Source: a virus
Virus record (IMG/VR): IMGVR_UViG_3300036398_002892
Coordinates: 31,647-95,646 of that record
DNA length: 64,000 nucleotides
Direction: 5' to 3' (one strand)
Shown: positions 18,455-27,458 of the stretch, in pieces
Layout of the letters: each line of letters opens with the position of its first letter
Position numbering within the stretch: position 1 is the stretch's first letter
The notes under the pieces: model-generated
The model's database searches: none
Seen by the model: the letters and a program-made list of their open reading frames with translations, nothing else
What the model was told of the DNA's origin: nothing
Translations under genes and position numbers: made by a program

Positions 18455-21400
18455 TGGCTTGTAGTTTATCATATGTATTAACGAGTTTATCGGGAGATTG
18501 TACTAATTCTAATTTAGGTGGGTTTAGTATTGATATAACAGGAACCGCACCGGATTATAGTATTCAGTGGGTTAGTCCTGCGTTAGGGACTATTGTATTA
18601 GGTGCCGGTGTTACAGGTTATACCGCAACAACACTGTCGGCGGGAACATATTCATTTAATATCCTTGATTCATGTTCACCTACTATGACTTCATTACCGG
18701 TTAATATTAATATTTCTAGTGGTACATGTGCAAGTATTGTTGGGATATCAAACACGACGTGTAATAACAATAATGGGGTATTAACAGGGCAAACTTCTAA
18801 TCTTTATGGTATAAGTACGTTTAGTTTATATAATACCTTAACAGGTTTTATTACTTCAGGGGTATCATTTACTAATAATTATATTTTTAATGATTTATCT
18901 CCGGGTATATACTACGTTAATGCTGACGATGGTGGTGGATGTAGTGGTCAGAGTGAAACAACTATTATTCAACCTTCGACAAATATTACGTGGGGATTTT
19001 ATACTGTAATGGATTCCGGATGTGGTAATGTTGATTCGGGAAAAATATATGTAACAGGTCTTACCGGTAATCCACCATTTACTTATTTATGGTCAAATGG
19101 TGAAACAACAGATTTTATTACGGGTTTAACTGCGGGTGTTTATTCCGTAGTGATAACAGATAGTTTAGGATGTACACAATCACAAAGTGCGACTGTGACA
19201 GAAGTTGACCCATTAGGATTTGGTGAATTTAGTGTGATACCTCCAACATGTTTTAATAGTGATGGTCAAGTAACTCTTGTAATTACGGGAGGTACTGGTC
19301 CATATTATTATTCAGCATCGACAGGGGTGGTAGCAGTTTCTTTTAGTTCGTCTCAAACATTTTATAATATTGGTGGTGGACCATTTGCTGTTGAAGTTAC
19401 TGACGCGGCTTTATGTAAAATAACTCCAACAACAACAATTATACCTCCAAACGGGTTTAATATTGTAAGTATAACAACAACTAATTCAAATTGTGGTAAT
19501 CGTGATGGTAAAATAAATATTGAGGTAAGTGGTGGTGCAGTTCCTTTTACTTATACTTTAACAGATTCTTTAGGTAATAGTATTATTGACCCTACTAATT
19601 TTAGAAGTTGGGCTTTTCCTAATTTAGCGTCGGGGACTTATACTTTAACTATTTCAGATAATGGGGGTTGCACTTATGTTAGTTCACCTATTTCTATAAA
19701 TAATGTTCCTTTATTTACGTTTACTGCAGATACTACCGGTACAACCTGTAATTTAAATAATGGTTATGTTGCCATTACAGTATCAGGTGGTACACCGCCT
19801 TACACATATACCGTTGGGGGTGAATTTTCTTATGAATCTATTCAAACACCATTAAGTGCTTATACTTTTAATAATTTATATTATGGAGATTATTCGTTAG
19901 AAATAACAGAATCAACTCCTGGTGTTATTTGTAAGCAAACAGGTAGTTTTGAAATAGAAACATCAAATAATGTTGATTTTATGTTATCAGGTACTAACGC
20001 TAACAATGGTAATGATGGAACAGTTTCTGCATATATTACAAATGGAATACCACCATTCACATTATTATGGAGTAATAACGTAAATGGTCAAACAGGGTAT
20101 TATTTAAGTAATTTAAGTGCCGGAACATACAGTTTACAAGTAACCGATAGTGAAGGATGTGTTAAAAATAGAGAGGTAACTATAGACGGATTTGATTCAA
20201 TATCGTCGTTTCAAACGTTTAATATTTGTGATAGTGAATTTGAAAACATTGGTGAGTTAGTTAAAAAAGGACCTAAACAAATGTTGAATGAAGGGTATTA
20301 TGATTTAACATCCGGATACACAAATTGTATACTTAATCAAGCGGTATTCAATATTGTCGCAACAATTGGAGTTATTACTAATATTTCACAATTTTATGTC
20401 AGTACCGCATTAAATGATTTCCCAACAGATAATGAATATTTTGACGCTTTAGTTGCGTTACTAAAAACTTTTGACCAAGTTGCTCAAGTTAATATTGACC
20501 CATTAAATAATGGGATTCAAGTGATTGCAAAATGTGAAGAACAATATTTGGTAGCAACTGATGTAACTGTTGATATGTTTATTGAATATAATATTTCTTG
20601 TCAATATTGTAGTTTACCACCAACATTAACTCCAACGTCAACACCAACACAGACACCAACACCTACTAACACACCAACACCTGGTCAATCGCCAAGTCCA
20701 ACACCTACTCAAACAATGACACCAACGCCTACTCAAACAATAACCCCAACAATGACTAAAACTCCAACACCTACACCAACATTAACACCTACACCAACAT
20801 CTAGTTCGGCTCAATTATGGTATTTATATTCGTCTTGTTTATTAGTGGATGGAGAGTCACAAGTTATCTTACAACCAATATTAGTATTACCGACATTAAC
20901 TATTGGTGACGTGTTTGTTTTCAATGTACCGGATAGTAAACCTGAATGTTGGTCATTAATTAATACTTATAATGGTTTACCATCATCAATTCCGTTTGGT
21001 GCTTTAGTATTTAATACTAATTATTTCACATCAGTATCTAACACTATTTACCCATTTAATGAAGGTAGAGAATGTGATGAATGTCAAGAAGGTATAAATA
21101 ATATTGAACCAATAACTAATAATTTTTTAGTTACAGTATATAAATCTAATTGTAACATAACAAATATTTCACCACCATTTTACTTTTCTAATGATTCTAC
21201 ATTCCCAATTGATATTAGTAGTCCATTTGTTGGTGTACATTCAGGTTTTAATGGTGATTTATCCATAACCGTTGTTAGTACATTAAATCAAAGTCAATGT
21301 GTTTCCTTGATTGTAGATGGTGTAACTTATTTATCACCACAAACAATAACATTTAACTATCTTGAACCTCAAACTCAAGTTGTTGAGTTTTTAAATGTAA

Positions 21401-21456
21401 ATATATCTGAGAATTCTACATTTGAAATTAATCTGACCGGAGGGTCTTGTTTATAA
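18454..21456 (+). CDS. tail adhesin with SprB-like repeats and a Pro/Thr linker
   Basis: A 1000-residue protein. From residue ~20 to ~583 it carries five or six ~80-90-residue modules of SprB type, with '[20 protein letters not shown]' and '[16 protein letters not shown]' as the clearest example, then variants such as [12 protein letters not shown] and [11 protein letters not shown] ... [16 protein letters not shown]. SprB repeats are named after the Flavobacterium gliding adhesin. A conserved non-repeat block (~590-720) follows, then a Thr/Pro linker at ~724-785 (units such as TPTPTQT), then a C-terminal globular domain. No signal peptide is visible. I infer a receptor-contact fibre or tip protein. 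It is the last gene of the plus-strand tail operon and is followed by a bidirectional terminator. Confidence 0.75.
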   Translation: MACSLSYVLTSLSGDCTNSNLGGFSIDITGTAPDYSIQWVSPALGTIVLGAGVTGYTATTLSAGTYSFNILDSCSPTMTSLPVNINISSGTCASIVGISNTTCNNNNGVLTGQTSNLYGISTFSLYNTLTGFITSGVSFTNNYIFNDLSPGIYYVNADDGGGCSGQSETTIIQPSTNITWGFYTVMDSGCGNVDSGKIYVTGLTGNPPFTYLWSNGETTDFITGLTAGVYSVVITDSLGCTQSQSATVTEVDPLGFGEFSVIPPTCFNSDGQVTLVITGGTGPYYYSASTGVVAVSFSSSQTFYNIGGGPFAVEVTDAALCKITPTTTIIPPNGFNIVSITTTNSNCGNRDGKINIEVSGGAVPFTYTLTDSLGNSIIDPTNFRSWAFPNLASGTYTLTISDNGGCTYVSSPISINNVPLFTFTADTTGTTCNLNNGYVAITVSGGTPPYTYTVGGEFSYESIQTPLSAYTFNNLYYGDYSLEITESTPGVICKQTGSFEIETSNNVDFMLSGTNANNGNDGTVSAYITNGIPPFTLLWSNNVNGQTGYYLSNLSAGTYSLQVTDSEGCVKNREVTIDGFDSISSFQTFNICDSEFENIGELVKKGPKQMLNEGYYDLTSGYTNCILNQAVFNIVATIGVITNISQFYVSTALNDFPTDNEYFDALVALLKTFDQVAQVNIDPLNNGIQVIAKCEEQYLVATDVTVDMFIEYNISCQYCSLPPTLTPTSTPTQTPTPTNTPTPGQSPSPTPTQTMTPTPTQTITPTMTKTPTPTPTLTPTPTSSSAQLWYLYSSCLLVDGESQVILQPILVLPTLTIGDVFVFNVPDSKPECWSLINTYNGLPSSIPFGALVFNTNYFTSVSNTIYPFNEGRECDECQEGINNIEPITNNFLVTVYKSNCNITNISPPFYFSNDSTFPIDISSPFVGVHSGFNGDLSITVVSTLNQSQCVSLIVDGVTYLSPQTITFNYLEPQTQVVEFLNVNISENSTFEINLTGGSCL

Positions 21457-21461
21457 TAAAA

Positions 21462-21492
21462 AACCCCCTCGTTAAAAGGGGGTTATTTTTTT
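21462..21492 (+). terminator. bidirectional terminator between convergent tail operons
   Basis: The inverted repeat AACCCCCT / AGGGGGTT (21462-21469 and 21477-21484) has a 7-nt loop, with T-runs downstream and A-runs upstream, so it can end transcription from both sides. It sits between the stop of the SprB-repeat gene and the stop of the minus-strand resolvase gene. Confidence 0.9.
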
Positions 21493-22091
21493 TACCATAT
21501 TTTTTCTTGTTTCATATGACCTATAACACAACAGTAAGCATCTGTTTGGTCAAAATTTTCTTTTTTCAGGGTATTGTTTCTTGTATATAACCAAGTGATT
21601 TGAGGTTCTTTTTTGGCTATTAAATCCCATATAATCATTTTCTTGTCAATGTCTTTAGGAAGTCCTCCGAATAGTACGTATTTACCTTTATCATTTAATT
21701 GAGTTAACTCCGGAAAGGCGAATTTACGAGAATTGTATGTTGATATAAAATCAGGTACGACACCTAATACATCATATATCTCTTTAGTAACTAAAGTATT
21801 GAACCTTAATAAAGTTTGAACTGTGTAAACATTGTTTGAGTTCAATAAAGGTTCTTCAATAATAACTTTAGTAATACCCATGTCTTTATATTCTAAAAGT
21901 TTAGTTCTAAAGATTTGACCTTTTAGAAGTAATTCTTTTATTTTATTTTCTTCTTTTGGTTTTGGAACGGGTGATATATGAGTTAATTCAAGTAGTTGTT
22001 GACTTTGTATATCAAATAACGCCCAACCAATTGTTTTTGTACTCACATCTAATCCTAAAACTTTAGGACTTTCTTTAAGTGTTTTTTTCAT
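21492..22091 (-). CDS. RuvC-like Holliday junction resolvase (RNase H fold)
   Basis: A 199-residue nuclease of the RuvC/RNase H superfamily. The first strand is VLGLDVSTKTIGWALFD (Asp15), the second acidic site is KVIIEEPLL (Glu79/80), and the last motif is FDQTDAYCCVIGH (Asp181, Asp184), which gives the usual D-E-D-D set. RuvC-like enzymes cut four-way junctions, and in phages such enzymes trim branched DNA before packaging. T4 uses an unrelated enzyme (gp49). It lies 6 nt downstream of a tail gene on the minus strand, so it is probably transcribed late with the fibres, which fits a packaging role. Confidence 0.82.
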   Translation of the reverse strand: MKKTLKESPKVLGLDVSTKTIGWALFDIQSQQLLELTHISPVPKPKEENKIKELLLKGQIFRTKLLEYKDMGITKVIIEEPLLNSNNVYTVQTLLRFNTLVTKEIYDVLGVVPDFISTYNSRKFAFPELTQLNDKGKYVLFGGLPKDIDKKMIIWDLIAKKEPQITWLYTRNNTLKKENFDQTDAYCCVIGHMKQEKIW

Positions 22092-22097
22092 AATTTA

Positions 22098-24587
22098 TTA
22101 GAAATCAAATTTAACCAAAAACTGTTGAATCCCTTGTCTTAACACAGGAGATTGTAGCTTTGATACAATCATAAGATTCATATCAGAATCGTAAAGCCCA
22201 ATTTCAGTAATATATGAACTTGTTCCTTTAGTCCATGTAGGGTTTGATGTTGATTGAAACTCTGCTTGACCAAGATTAATCTTATATTTCATTTCATAAA
22301 TGGTTGCTTCAATATCCGTTTCTAATGAACCGTAGAAATAATATTCATCACCAAAATTTAATGAAGGTGAAGTTGTATTATTATCTACTAATGGAATGAA
22401 TAGATTTAAGTTATAATCATCAGCCGCTGCATAGTTTTCTTCAGTGATTGTAAATGTTGTTCCTGTTAAACTATCTACGGTTAAATAACCATTGATTGTG
22501 GTTGCACTTATTTGAGGTGTAAAATCAATTATTTTCCAATCATTCGGGTCAGGTCTACCTGTACCAATTACTTTTTGACAAATAACTTGGAATGTGTCAG
22601 CGTAAAACCCTGTTATTAAGTCACAGGAAGGACACAGAGTCGTTGTTGTTGTCGTTGTGGTAGTTGTGGTTGGAATTAACGTTGGTTGGTTTAAACAAGG
22701 GAATTCAGCTCCAAATCTAATTGAAACGTTTTGTTCAGTTAAACCTCCACAAGAAATGTTTGGTCCTTGAATTTTGGTGTAGTAATTACAATGTAATGAA
22801 TTCGTAAAAATATCGGTATTACTAAATCTATAAGTTACGTACATATATTCAGTGTCCGCTGTTAATATACCGTTAACTGTTGGTTGATTATTCTCAACCA
22901 CACAAGTGTTAGGTGTTGTTAGACCAACTTTAGGTGCGGGTAATGTCCAGTTACGATTTGACTTGTAAGACATTGCTGCGATAATCTCCTCATCATCAAT
23001 TATAATAATTTGTGAATCAGGGAACACTTTACCAACTCTACTTGGTAACCCGTTACTATTTGGATGGGTGTCCCAAAGTTGATAATATCTAATACCCGGC
23101 ATATTCATATCCGTATTTTTAGTAGAATATAAATACTCAACTTCAAATAATGGACTTCCTTCATCAGTTAAGTCATCAAAACCCGGTGGGTCAACCCAAA
23201 AAGTTTCACCTTTACAACATTCAGGATTTTTATGCCACATTAACCAAGGTAAATGTAATCTAAAGTTACGAGCTTCACCCGTTGTATCTGTAGGATTATT
23301 AGGGTCGTAAGGTTCAAAGGCAAATTTCTCACCATAGAAGAAATCAATTGATTGATTAGTATAGTGAATAATAGCAATAGCTTTTTGCTCACTTGGTTGA
23401 ACAACAACTTGTTCATCAAATGAATTATAATAATAAACAACACTTGTATCGGTTTGTCCACTATCTGACATATATCCAAAATATTCTTTACTACCTAAAT
23501 AAGACGCTGAACCAAAATATTGATAACCTTTATAAAATGAATCATACAACCCAGCAGGATTTTCCGACCAAGGAATATTCATATTCCAAATTTTAACATC
23601 GGACTCGTCTGTACTACATAAAGATTCAAAATTAATAACATTTTGATTCCAATGAGAACTTGGTGTAACACTATCGTATATTGTAGTCATATTTGGTGGG
23701 TATACTAATACTCTAGCAAAACATCCACTTGAAAAGTTTGAAAAATCAGGTGTTGGTCTGTCTAATGTATAATGACCTAAACAAATATCCACAATTTTAT
23801 AAGTTAATATCGGATAACAACTACTCATTGACATCTCACAGTTAGGTGGAGTCGGAGTCGGAGGTAATGGTGTTGTACAACAAGTTGAGGAAGGTGTTGG
23901 TGTAGGTGTAGGTGACTCACATAAATAAGTTGTTTGAGTTGGTGTTGGTGTAGGGGTTGGTGAAGAATCTATTGATGGTGTTACTGTTGGAGTTGGGGTT
24001 GATGTTGGTGTTACACCTGGTTCACAATAACAATTATATTCTCCTTGACCATCATAATATATTGTAACAAAATCACCAATCATTGGTAATCTTACAATAT
24101 TTGAATTACACCCTGAATATACTAATTGAATAACACTACCACCTGTTAATGTAGACATATCTACAAGATAGTTAGAGTTAATTGTATATTGGCTATTTGT
24201 TAACGCACTCCAATTAATTGTAGTTGCGGTTGTATTACCTGTAAAAAATCCTCTCATAGCCGCTCTATTATATACAGTTTGAGGAACTGACGCCATATAA
24301 GGGATTCCATATGTATTACCGGTTATTCCGTCAACATAATATGGATATTTAACATTTTGTTTGTTAGATTCAGGTTTACCTGTTGAATTTTGAGCATTAA
24401 ACGCTGGCTCAAGAATTTTTGTTGAGGTTTGATTATAAGGTGTTCCGGTTAATGTATTATAAGACACTTCACTATCACCTACTTGAAAATAAGATATGTT
24501 AAAACTACCTTCTGATAGTTTTTGTCTTGCAGTATCGGTTAGTCTTGTACTAAGTAAACCTTGTGTATTTTTTAATATGTATCCCAT
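22098..24587 (-). CDS. tail-fibre-like structural protein with PT and poly-Thr linkers
   Basis: An 829-residue protein. The N-terminus (LLSTRLTDTARQKLSEGSFN then ISYFQVGDSEV) matches the common tail-fibre start 'lT..Gr..la.g...f..f.iGds.v', which binds the baseplate. A low-complexity linker at ~190-255 is built from TPTPTP units separated by Cys-containing bits. Next comes a large beta domain with Cys/Gly/Tyr/Trp-rich sequence, and then an 11-Thr run near 636-650 before a C-terminal domain (~650-829) that resembles other phage fibre knobs only in composition. Its placement at the end of the minus-strand adhesin cluster supports a fibre role. Confidence 0.65.
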   Translation of the reverse strand: MGYILKNTQGLLSTRLTDTARQKLSEGSFNISYFQVGDSEVSYNTLTGTPYNQTSTKILEPAFNAQNSTGKPESNKQNVKYPYYVDGITGNTYGIPYMASVPQTVYNRAAMRGFFTGNTTATTINWSALTNSQYTINSNYLVDMSTLTGGSVIQLVYSGCNSNIVRLPMIGDFVTIYYDGQGEYNCYCEPGVTPTSTPTPTVTPSIDSSPTPTPTPTQTTYLCESPTPTPTPSSTCCTTPLPPTPTPPNCEMSMSSCYPILTYKIVDICLGHYTLDRPTPDFSNFSSGCFARVLVYPPNMTTIYDSVTPSSHWNQNVINFESLCSTDESDVKIWNMNIPWSENPAGLYDSFYKGYQYFGSASYLGSKEYFGYMSDSGQTDTSVVYYYNSFDEQVVVQPSEQKAIAIIHYTNQSIDFFYGEKFAFEPYDPNNPTDTTGEARNFRLHLPWLMWHKNPECCKGETFWVDPPGFDDLTDEGSPLFEVEYLYSTKNTDMNMPGIRYYQLWDTHPNSNGLPSRVGKVFPDSQIIIIDDEEIIAAMSYKSNRNWTLPAPKVGLTTPNTCVVENNQPTVNGILTADTEYMYVTYRFSNTDIFTNSLHCNYYTKIQGPNISCGGLTEQNVSIRFGAEFPCLNQPTLIPTTTTTTTTTTTLCPSCDLITGFYADTFQVICQKVIGTGRPDPNDWKIIDFTPQISATTINGYLTVDSLTGTTFTITEENYAAADDYNLNLFIPLVDNNTTSPSLNFGDEYYFYGSLETDIEATIYEMKYKINLGQAEFQSTSNPTWTKGTSSYITEIGLYDSDMNLMIVSKLQSPVLRQGIQQFLVKFDF

Positions 24588-24591
24588 GTGA

Positions 24592-24599
24592 TATAAATA
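24592..24599 (-). promoter_or_regulatory. TATTTATA element (minus strand)
   Basis: On the minus strand TATTTATA ends 4 nt before the ATG of the fibre gene that starts at 24587. Copies 3-4 nt from the start also occur at 2816 and 27274, while most others are 13-17 nt away. If this is a promoter, the transcript would be nearly leaderless, so a translational role is equally possible. Confidence 0.35.
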
Positions 24600-24617
24600 T
24601 TCTTATTTTTTTTATTT

Positions 24618-25643
24618 TTAATTGACACTTATTATTTCTACTCTACAACATCCACAACCACTAATACTAGCGTTACCAATTGAGAATAAATCCTGACTTG
24701 ATGTGTAAGTACAAGGTGTTAATGGGTCGTTTTGTGTTATTGTCGTTGTTGTGTTTAATATAATATTGTCTGAAGACGTAAAATTTAACGAATTCCAACT
24801 TTCGGTATAATAATCTAAATAATTAACTAAATTTTGGCAACCTTGTATTGGATTATAATCAGTGTTAGTTGTTGTTAAACCACTTGTTGTTAGTGGAATA
24901 GAAACATTATTTTTAGATAATATAGTATTAGTCGTTAAAGTTGCTGTGGTAGCGCTTGGTGAATAATAAAAAGTGTTATAATGTAATATGTTAAAATTAA
25001 CCGTAATACCACTTGGTAATGCCGGAATTACACTAAAAGTTGTTGTGTATTGTTTAGTTAATGTTGTATTTGTGTTAACTGGATTTGTTATTGTTGTATT
25101 TAATTTTAATTGATATAATGTCGGAGGTGCCGGCGCATTCAATGTCACGTTATTACTATTAGTATTACCACTCGAATCAATAACCTTAACACTATATATT
25201 CCTGAACACAAATTAGTAAATGTTGGGGAATTAAAATATGTAATACCATTATCAATTGAGTATTGATAAGGTGGATAACCTCCCGACGCGGATACCATTA
25301 AATTACCATCACACGTACAAATTGGTTGATTAACACTAAAAGTCAATGAGTTAACTCCTAATGGGTTACAAACCCCTTCATTTACTACCACAGTCCCGTT
25401 GGCTCCTAATATATACCAAGAGTTAAGCGGGGGTACTGATGATGGTAATGAAGAAAACATCAAATAAGATAAATTACCACCTGTTAGTTTCCATTTATTA
25501 ATAGAAGTGTCCCAAGTGATTAAATAAGTATAATCGTCTGACACCCATTGATTGTAATCATTAGAATCAACACCATAAGGGTTAAAATGTATTTGTAAAT
25601 TATCTATACTTGAATTTAAACAAAAATTATATTCTATTTCCAT
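24618..25643 (-). CDS. tail-associated protein with an SprB-like domain
   Basis: A 341-residue protein counted from the ATG at 25643 (MEIEYNFCLNSS), 2 nt after the upstream stop. An ATG 27 nt further up lies inside the upstream gene and is less likely. Residues ~105-165 form one SprB-like module: SVNQPICTCDGNLMVSASGG, YPPYQYSIDNG, LCSGIYSVKVIDSSGN. The C-terminal part is Thr/Asn-rich and ends in a Cys cluster (SGCGCCRVEIISVN) that may form disulfides or bind metal. Probably an external fibre or adhesin subunit. Confidence 0.6.
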   Translation of the reverse strand: MEIEYNFCLNSSIDNLQIHFNPYGVDSNDYNQWVSDDYTYLITWDTSINKWKLTGGNLSYLMFSSLPSSVPPLNSWYILGANGTVVVNEGVCNPLGVNSLTFSVNQPICTCDGNLMVSASGGYPPYQYSIDNGITYFNSPTFTNLCSGIYSVKVIDSSGNTNSNNVTLNAPAPPTLYQLKLNTTITNPVNTNTTLTKQYTTTFSVIPALPSGITVNFNILHYNTFYYSPSATTATLTTNTILSKNNVSIPLTTSGLTTTNTDYNPIQGCQNLVNYLDYYTESWNSLNFTSSDNIILNTTTTITQNDPLTPCTYTSSQDLFSIGNASISGCGCCRVEIISVN

Positions 25644-25645
25644 AA

Positions 25646-26206
25646 TTAAGTTGTTGAAGTTAATTGACATATAGTACTTGCTGTAAAATCACCCCAATAA
25701 TCAACAACAGTCACAGGATAAGAACCAACAGGTAAATTCATAACCGCGGGGCTAATATTCCCTAATACAGGACCACCCCAAATATATTTATAAGGTGGTG
25801 TACCACCGGTTATTGAGACAGATACTCTACCATCATTTGATGTTGGGGTTGTTGGGTTAATCGAATCACACTCAATTGTCATTGGGAATACCGTTATTAC
25901 ATCACATTCATTAGATTGAATAAAAGTAATTGCTGGTTGTGGTGGAGGTGGGGGAAAACAACTATAAGCATTTTCAATACAATCAGAGCAATCGGGATAT
26001 AATACGACACTTCCATTTCCCGCATCATATATTAATGACCCGGAAAGTATTGGTCCTTGTATTAGAGTTGCACATCCACTGAATGAAGGTATTGTTATTG
26101 AATAAACACTACCTAAAATCGGGAAAGGTAAAGTAAGGTCATTTACTCCGAAAAAATTATCGGATTCATCAAATTTTTCGCAACATTTTTTAAAATAATA
26201 TATCAT
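25646..26206 (-). CDS. small tail-associated protein with an SprB-like domain
   Basis: A 186-residue protein. The first half is Cys-rich (YYFKKCCEKFDESDNFFGV, then CSDCIENAYSC), followed by a poly-Pro bridge (CFPPPPPQPAI) and then a single SprB-like module, MTIECDSINPTTPTSNDGRV, SITGGTPPYKYIWGG, LPVGSYPVTVVD. It is coupled to the next gene by a 2-nt gap. A TATTTATAGTATAA element sits 21 nt upstream. Likely part of the host-contact apparatus. There is no signal peptide, as expected for a virion protein. Confidence 0.6.
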   Translation of the reverse strand: MIYYFKKCCEKFDESDNFFGVNDLTLPFPILGSVYSITIPSFSGCATLIQGPILSGSLIYDAGNGSVVLYPDCSDCIENAYSCFPPPPPQPAITFIQSNECDVITVFPMTIECDSINPTTPTSNDGRVSVSITGGTPPYKYIWGGPVLGNISPAVMNLPVGSYPVTVVDYWGDFTASTICQLTSTT

Positions 26207-26226
26207 TATAATTTGTTTCAGTTATA

Positions 26227-27207
26227 CTATAAATAATCCTTTATTTGTTTTTTCACCAAAGATTTCATAACTTCCACATATTTTTTTGTTGAACTTTGAG
26301 AACTTACATAATCAAAAAAGTTAATATCCTCTTTTAATTTATCTAATGGGTTAATATTAATAAAATCTCCTTTATAAAATTTATCTTGTTTTTGGTTACC
26401 GGTTACTCCTGCCATATGAAGAATTGGTTTATCTTCATATATTTTTATTGAGTCAGTTGCCCATGAAAATTCAAACTCGGGTGTAATTCTTGTCTCAATT
26501 CCGTGTAACCATAAGTTCCATAATAATGACCACATTTCTGCGGTCCAAAATTGAATTTCACCGGGACTTATTGGGAATCTTCTTTGATAATCTAACATTT
26601 GGTCATATAGTGGAACACAATCTGCATAAATTTTTTCCCATAATAACCAATCGGTGTTTTTAATTAGGTATTGACCACCACCTGAATTTTCTTGATTACA
26701 TTCGATACATTCGACTGAAACACCAATAACATCAGCCATTTCGTTAAGTAATTGACCTTTACCGGATGTAGGGTGAGCACTTTCATAACGATTACAACAA
26801 TCCATAATATAATTATATCCGATATAACCTATGGTATCGGATAAGTAAGTAATATCGTCATTAATTAAACTATCAAAATTTGGTAATTTTCTAAATATAA
26901 TATCAGAGTCGTGTAAGAAAAAACATTTACCATATTCAGGAAAATCTTTTAACCATTTTGAAATTAAAAAAGGTTTAACTGTTGGTATATAATGTTTTTG
27001 AGGTCTATCGTCAATATAATGATGTACGTTAACACCCGTATCTTTTAATTTTAAAGATTCTTCAGTTGGTTTACCATCTTCACTTATTATTCCAAGTAAT
27101 ACGTGTATTTGATTTGGGGGGACACCATGTTCAATAAAGTTATGTATATATACCATTATTTGCCAATGGAAATATGGTACATCAGGTTGAGCTGTAACAA
27201 AAATCAT
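26227..27207 (-). CDS. DxD-type glycosyltransferase-like protein
   Basis: A 326-residue protein that looks like a GT-A-fold glycosyltransferase. It starts with a Rossmann-like strand (MIFVTAQPDVPYFHWQIMVY). The metal/nucleotide-sugar motif is at 98-102 (FFLHDSDIIF, giving DSD). Later conserved-looking blocks are SGGGQYLIKN, IQFWTAEMWSLLWNLWLHGI and FEFSWATDSI. From memory these recall eukaryotic peptidyl arabinosyl/galactosyltransferases (HPAT/SGT type), a low-confidence comparison. The gene lies inside the fibre cluster among Thr/Pro-rich proteins, so one guess is glycosylation of virion proteins. Another is modification of the host surface. Confidence 0.6.
   Translation of the reverse strand: MIFVTAQPDVPYFHWQIMVYIHNFIEHGVPPNQIHVLLGIISEDGKPTEESLKLKDTGVNVHHYIDDRPQKHYIPTVKPFLISKWLKDFPEYGKCFFLHDSDIIFRKLPNFDSLINDDITYLSDTIGYIGYNYIMDCCNRYESAHPTSGKGQLLNEMADVIGVSVECIECNQENSGGGQYLIKNTDWLLWEKIYADCVPLYDQMLDYQRRFPISPGEIQFWTAEMWSLLWNLWLHGIETRITPEFEFSWATDSIKIYEDKPILHMAGVTGNQKQDKFYKGDFININPLDKLKEDINFFDYVSSQSSTKKYVEVMKSLVKKQIKDYL
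26228..26235 (-). promoter_or_regulatory. TATTTATA element (minus strand), extended form
   Basis: On the minus strand it reads TATTTATAGTATAA and ends 21 nt before the start at 26206. The same 14-mer precedes the giant fibre gene (motif 32648-32655). It overlaps the stop codon of the glycosyltransferase gene. Confidence 0.5.
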
Positions 27208-27232
27208 AATAATTAAAACGTTTTTAATTAAA

Positions 27233-27240
27233 TATAAATG
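27233..27240 (-). promoter_or_regulatory. CATTTATA element (minus strand)
   Basis: A one-base variant of TATTTATA, 25 nt before the glycosyltransferase start at 27207, in the divergent gap 27208-27285. A plus-strand TATTTATA copy lies 33 nt away. Confidence 0.35.
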
Positions 27241-27273
27241 ACAATCAAATGTAATAAATGGTAAAGATGATGA

Positions 27274-27281
27274 TATTTATA
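27274..27281 (+). promoter_or_regulatory. TATTTATA element before a small plus-strand gene
   Basis: A plus-strand TATTTATA, 4 nt before the ATG at 27286. It gives the small gene its own candidate start signal inside a minus-strand block. Confidence 0.35.
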
Positions 27282-27285
27282 TAAT

Positions 27286-27456
27286 ATGAAACTGATTAGA
27301 ACAATATCAAATTTGGTTACAGAATCTAAAAGAATTTACGAAGAGGCCTGTGAAAAAGGTGTCAACGAAAAAGAATTAGATAGATTAGAAAAAAACTACA
27401 ATGAATCTTTAAAACTTTTAAAGTTGTACGAAGGTTTAGGTAAAAAAACGGAATAA
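27286..27456 (+). CDS. small helical protein, unknown (56 aa)
   Basis: A 56-residue frame on the plus strand inside the minus-strand fibre cluster, reading MKLIRTISNLVTESKRIYEE and ending LKLYEGLGKKTE. The sequence is charged and strongly helical, with heptad-like Leu spacing (LDRLEKNYNESLKLLKLYEG), unlike the Thr/Pro-rich neighbours. Its stop is 2 nt from the stop of the giant fibre gene on the other strand. It has its own upstream TATTTATA. Function is unknown; a small regulator or chaperone would suit the size. Confidence 0.55.
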   Translation: MKLIRTISNLVTESKRIYEEACEKGVNEKELDRLEKNYNESLKLLKLYEGLGKKTE

Positions 27457-27458
27457 TA

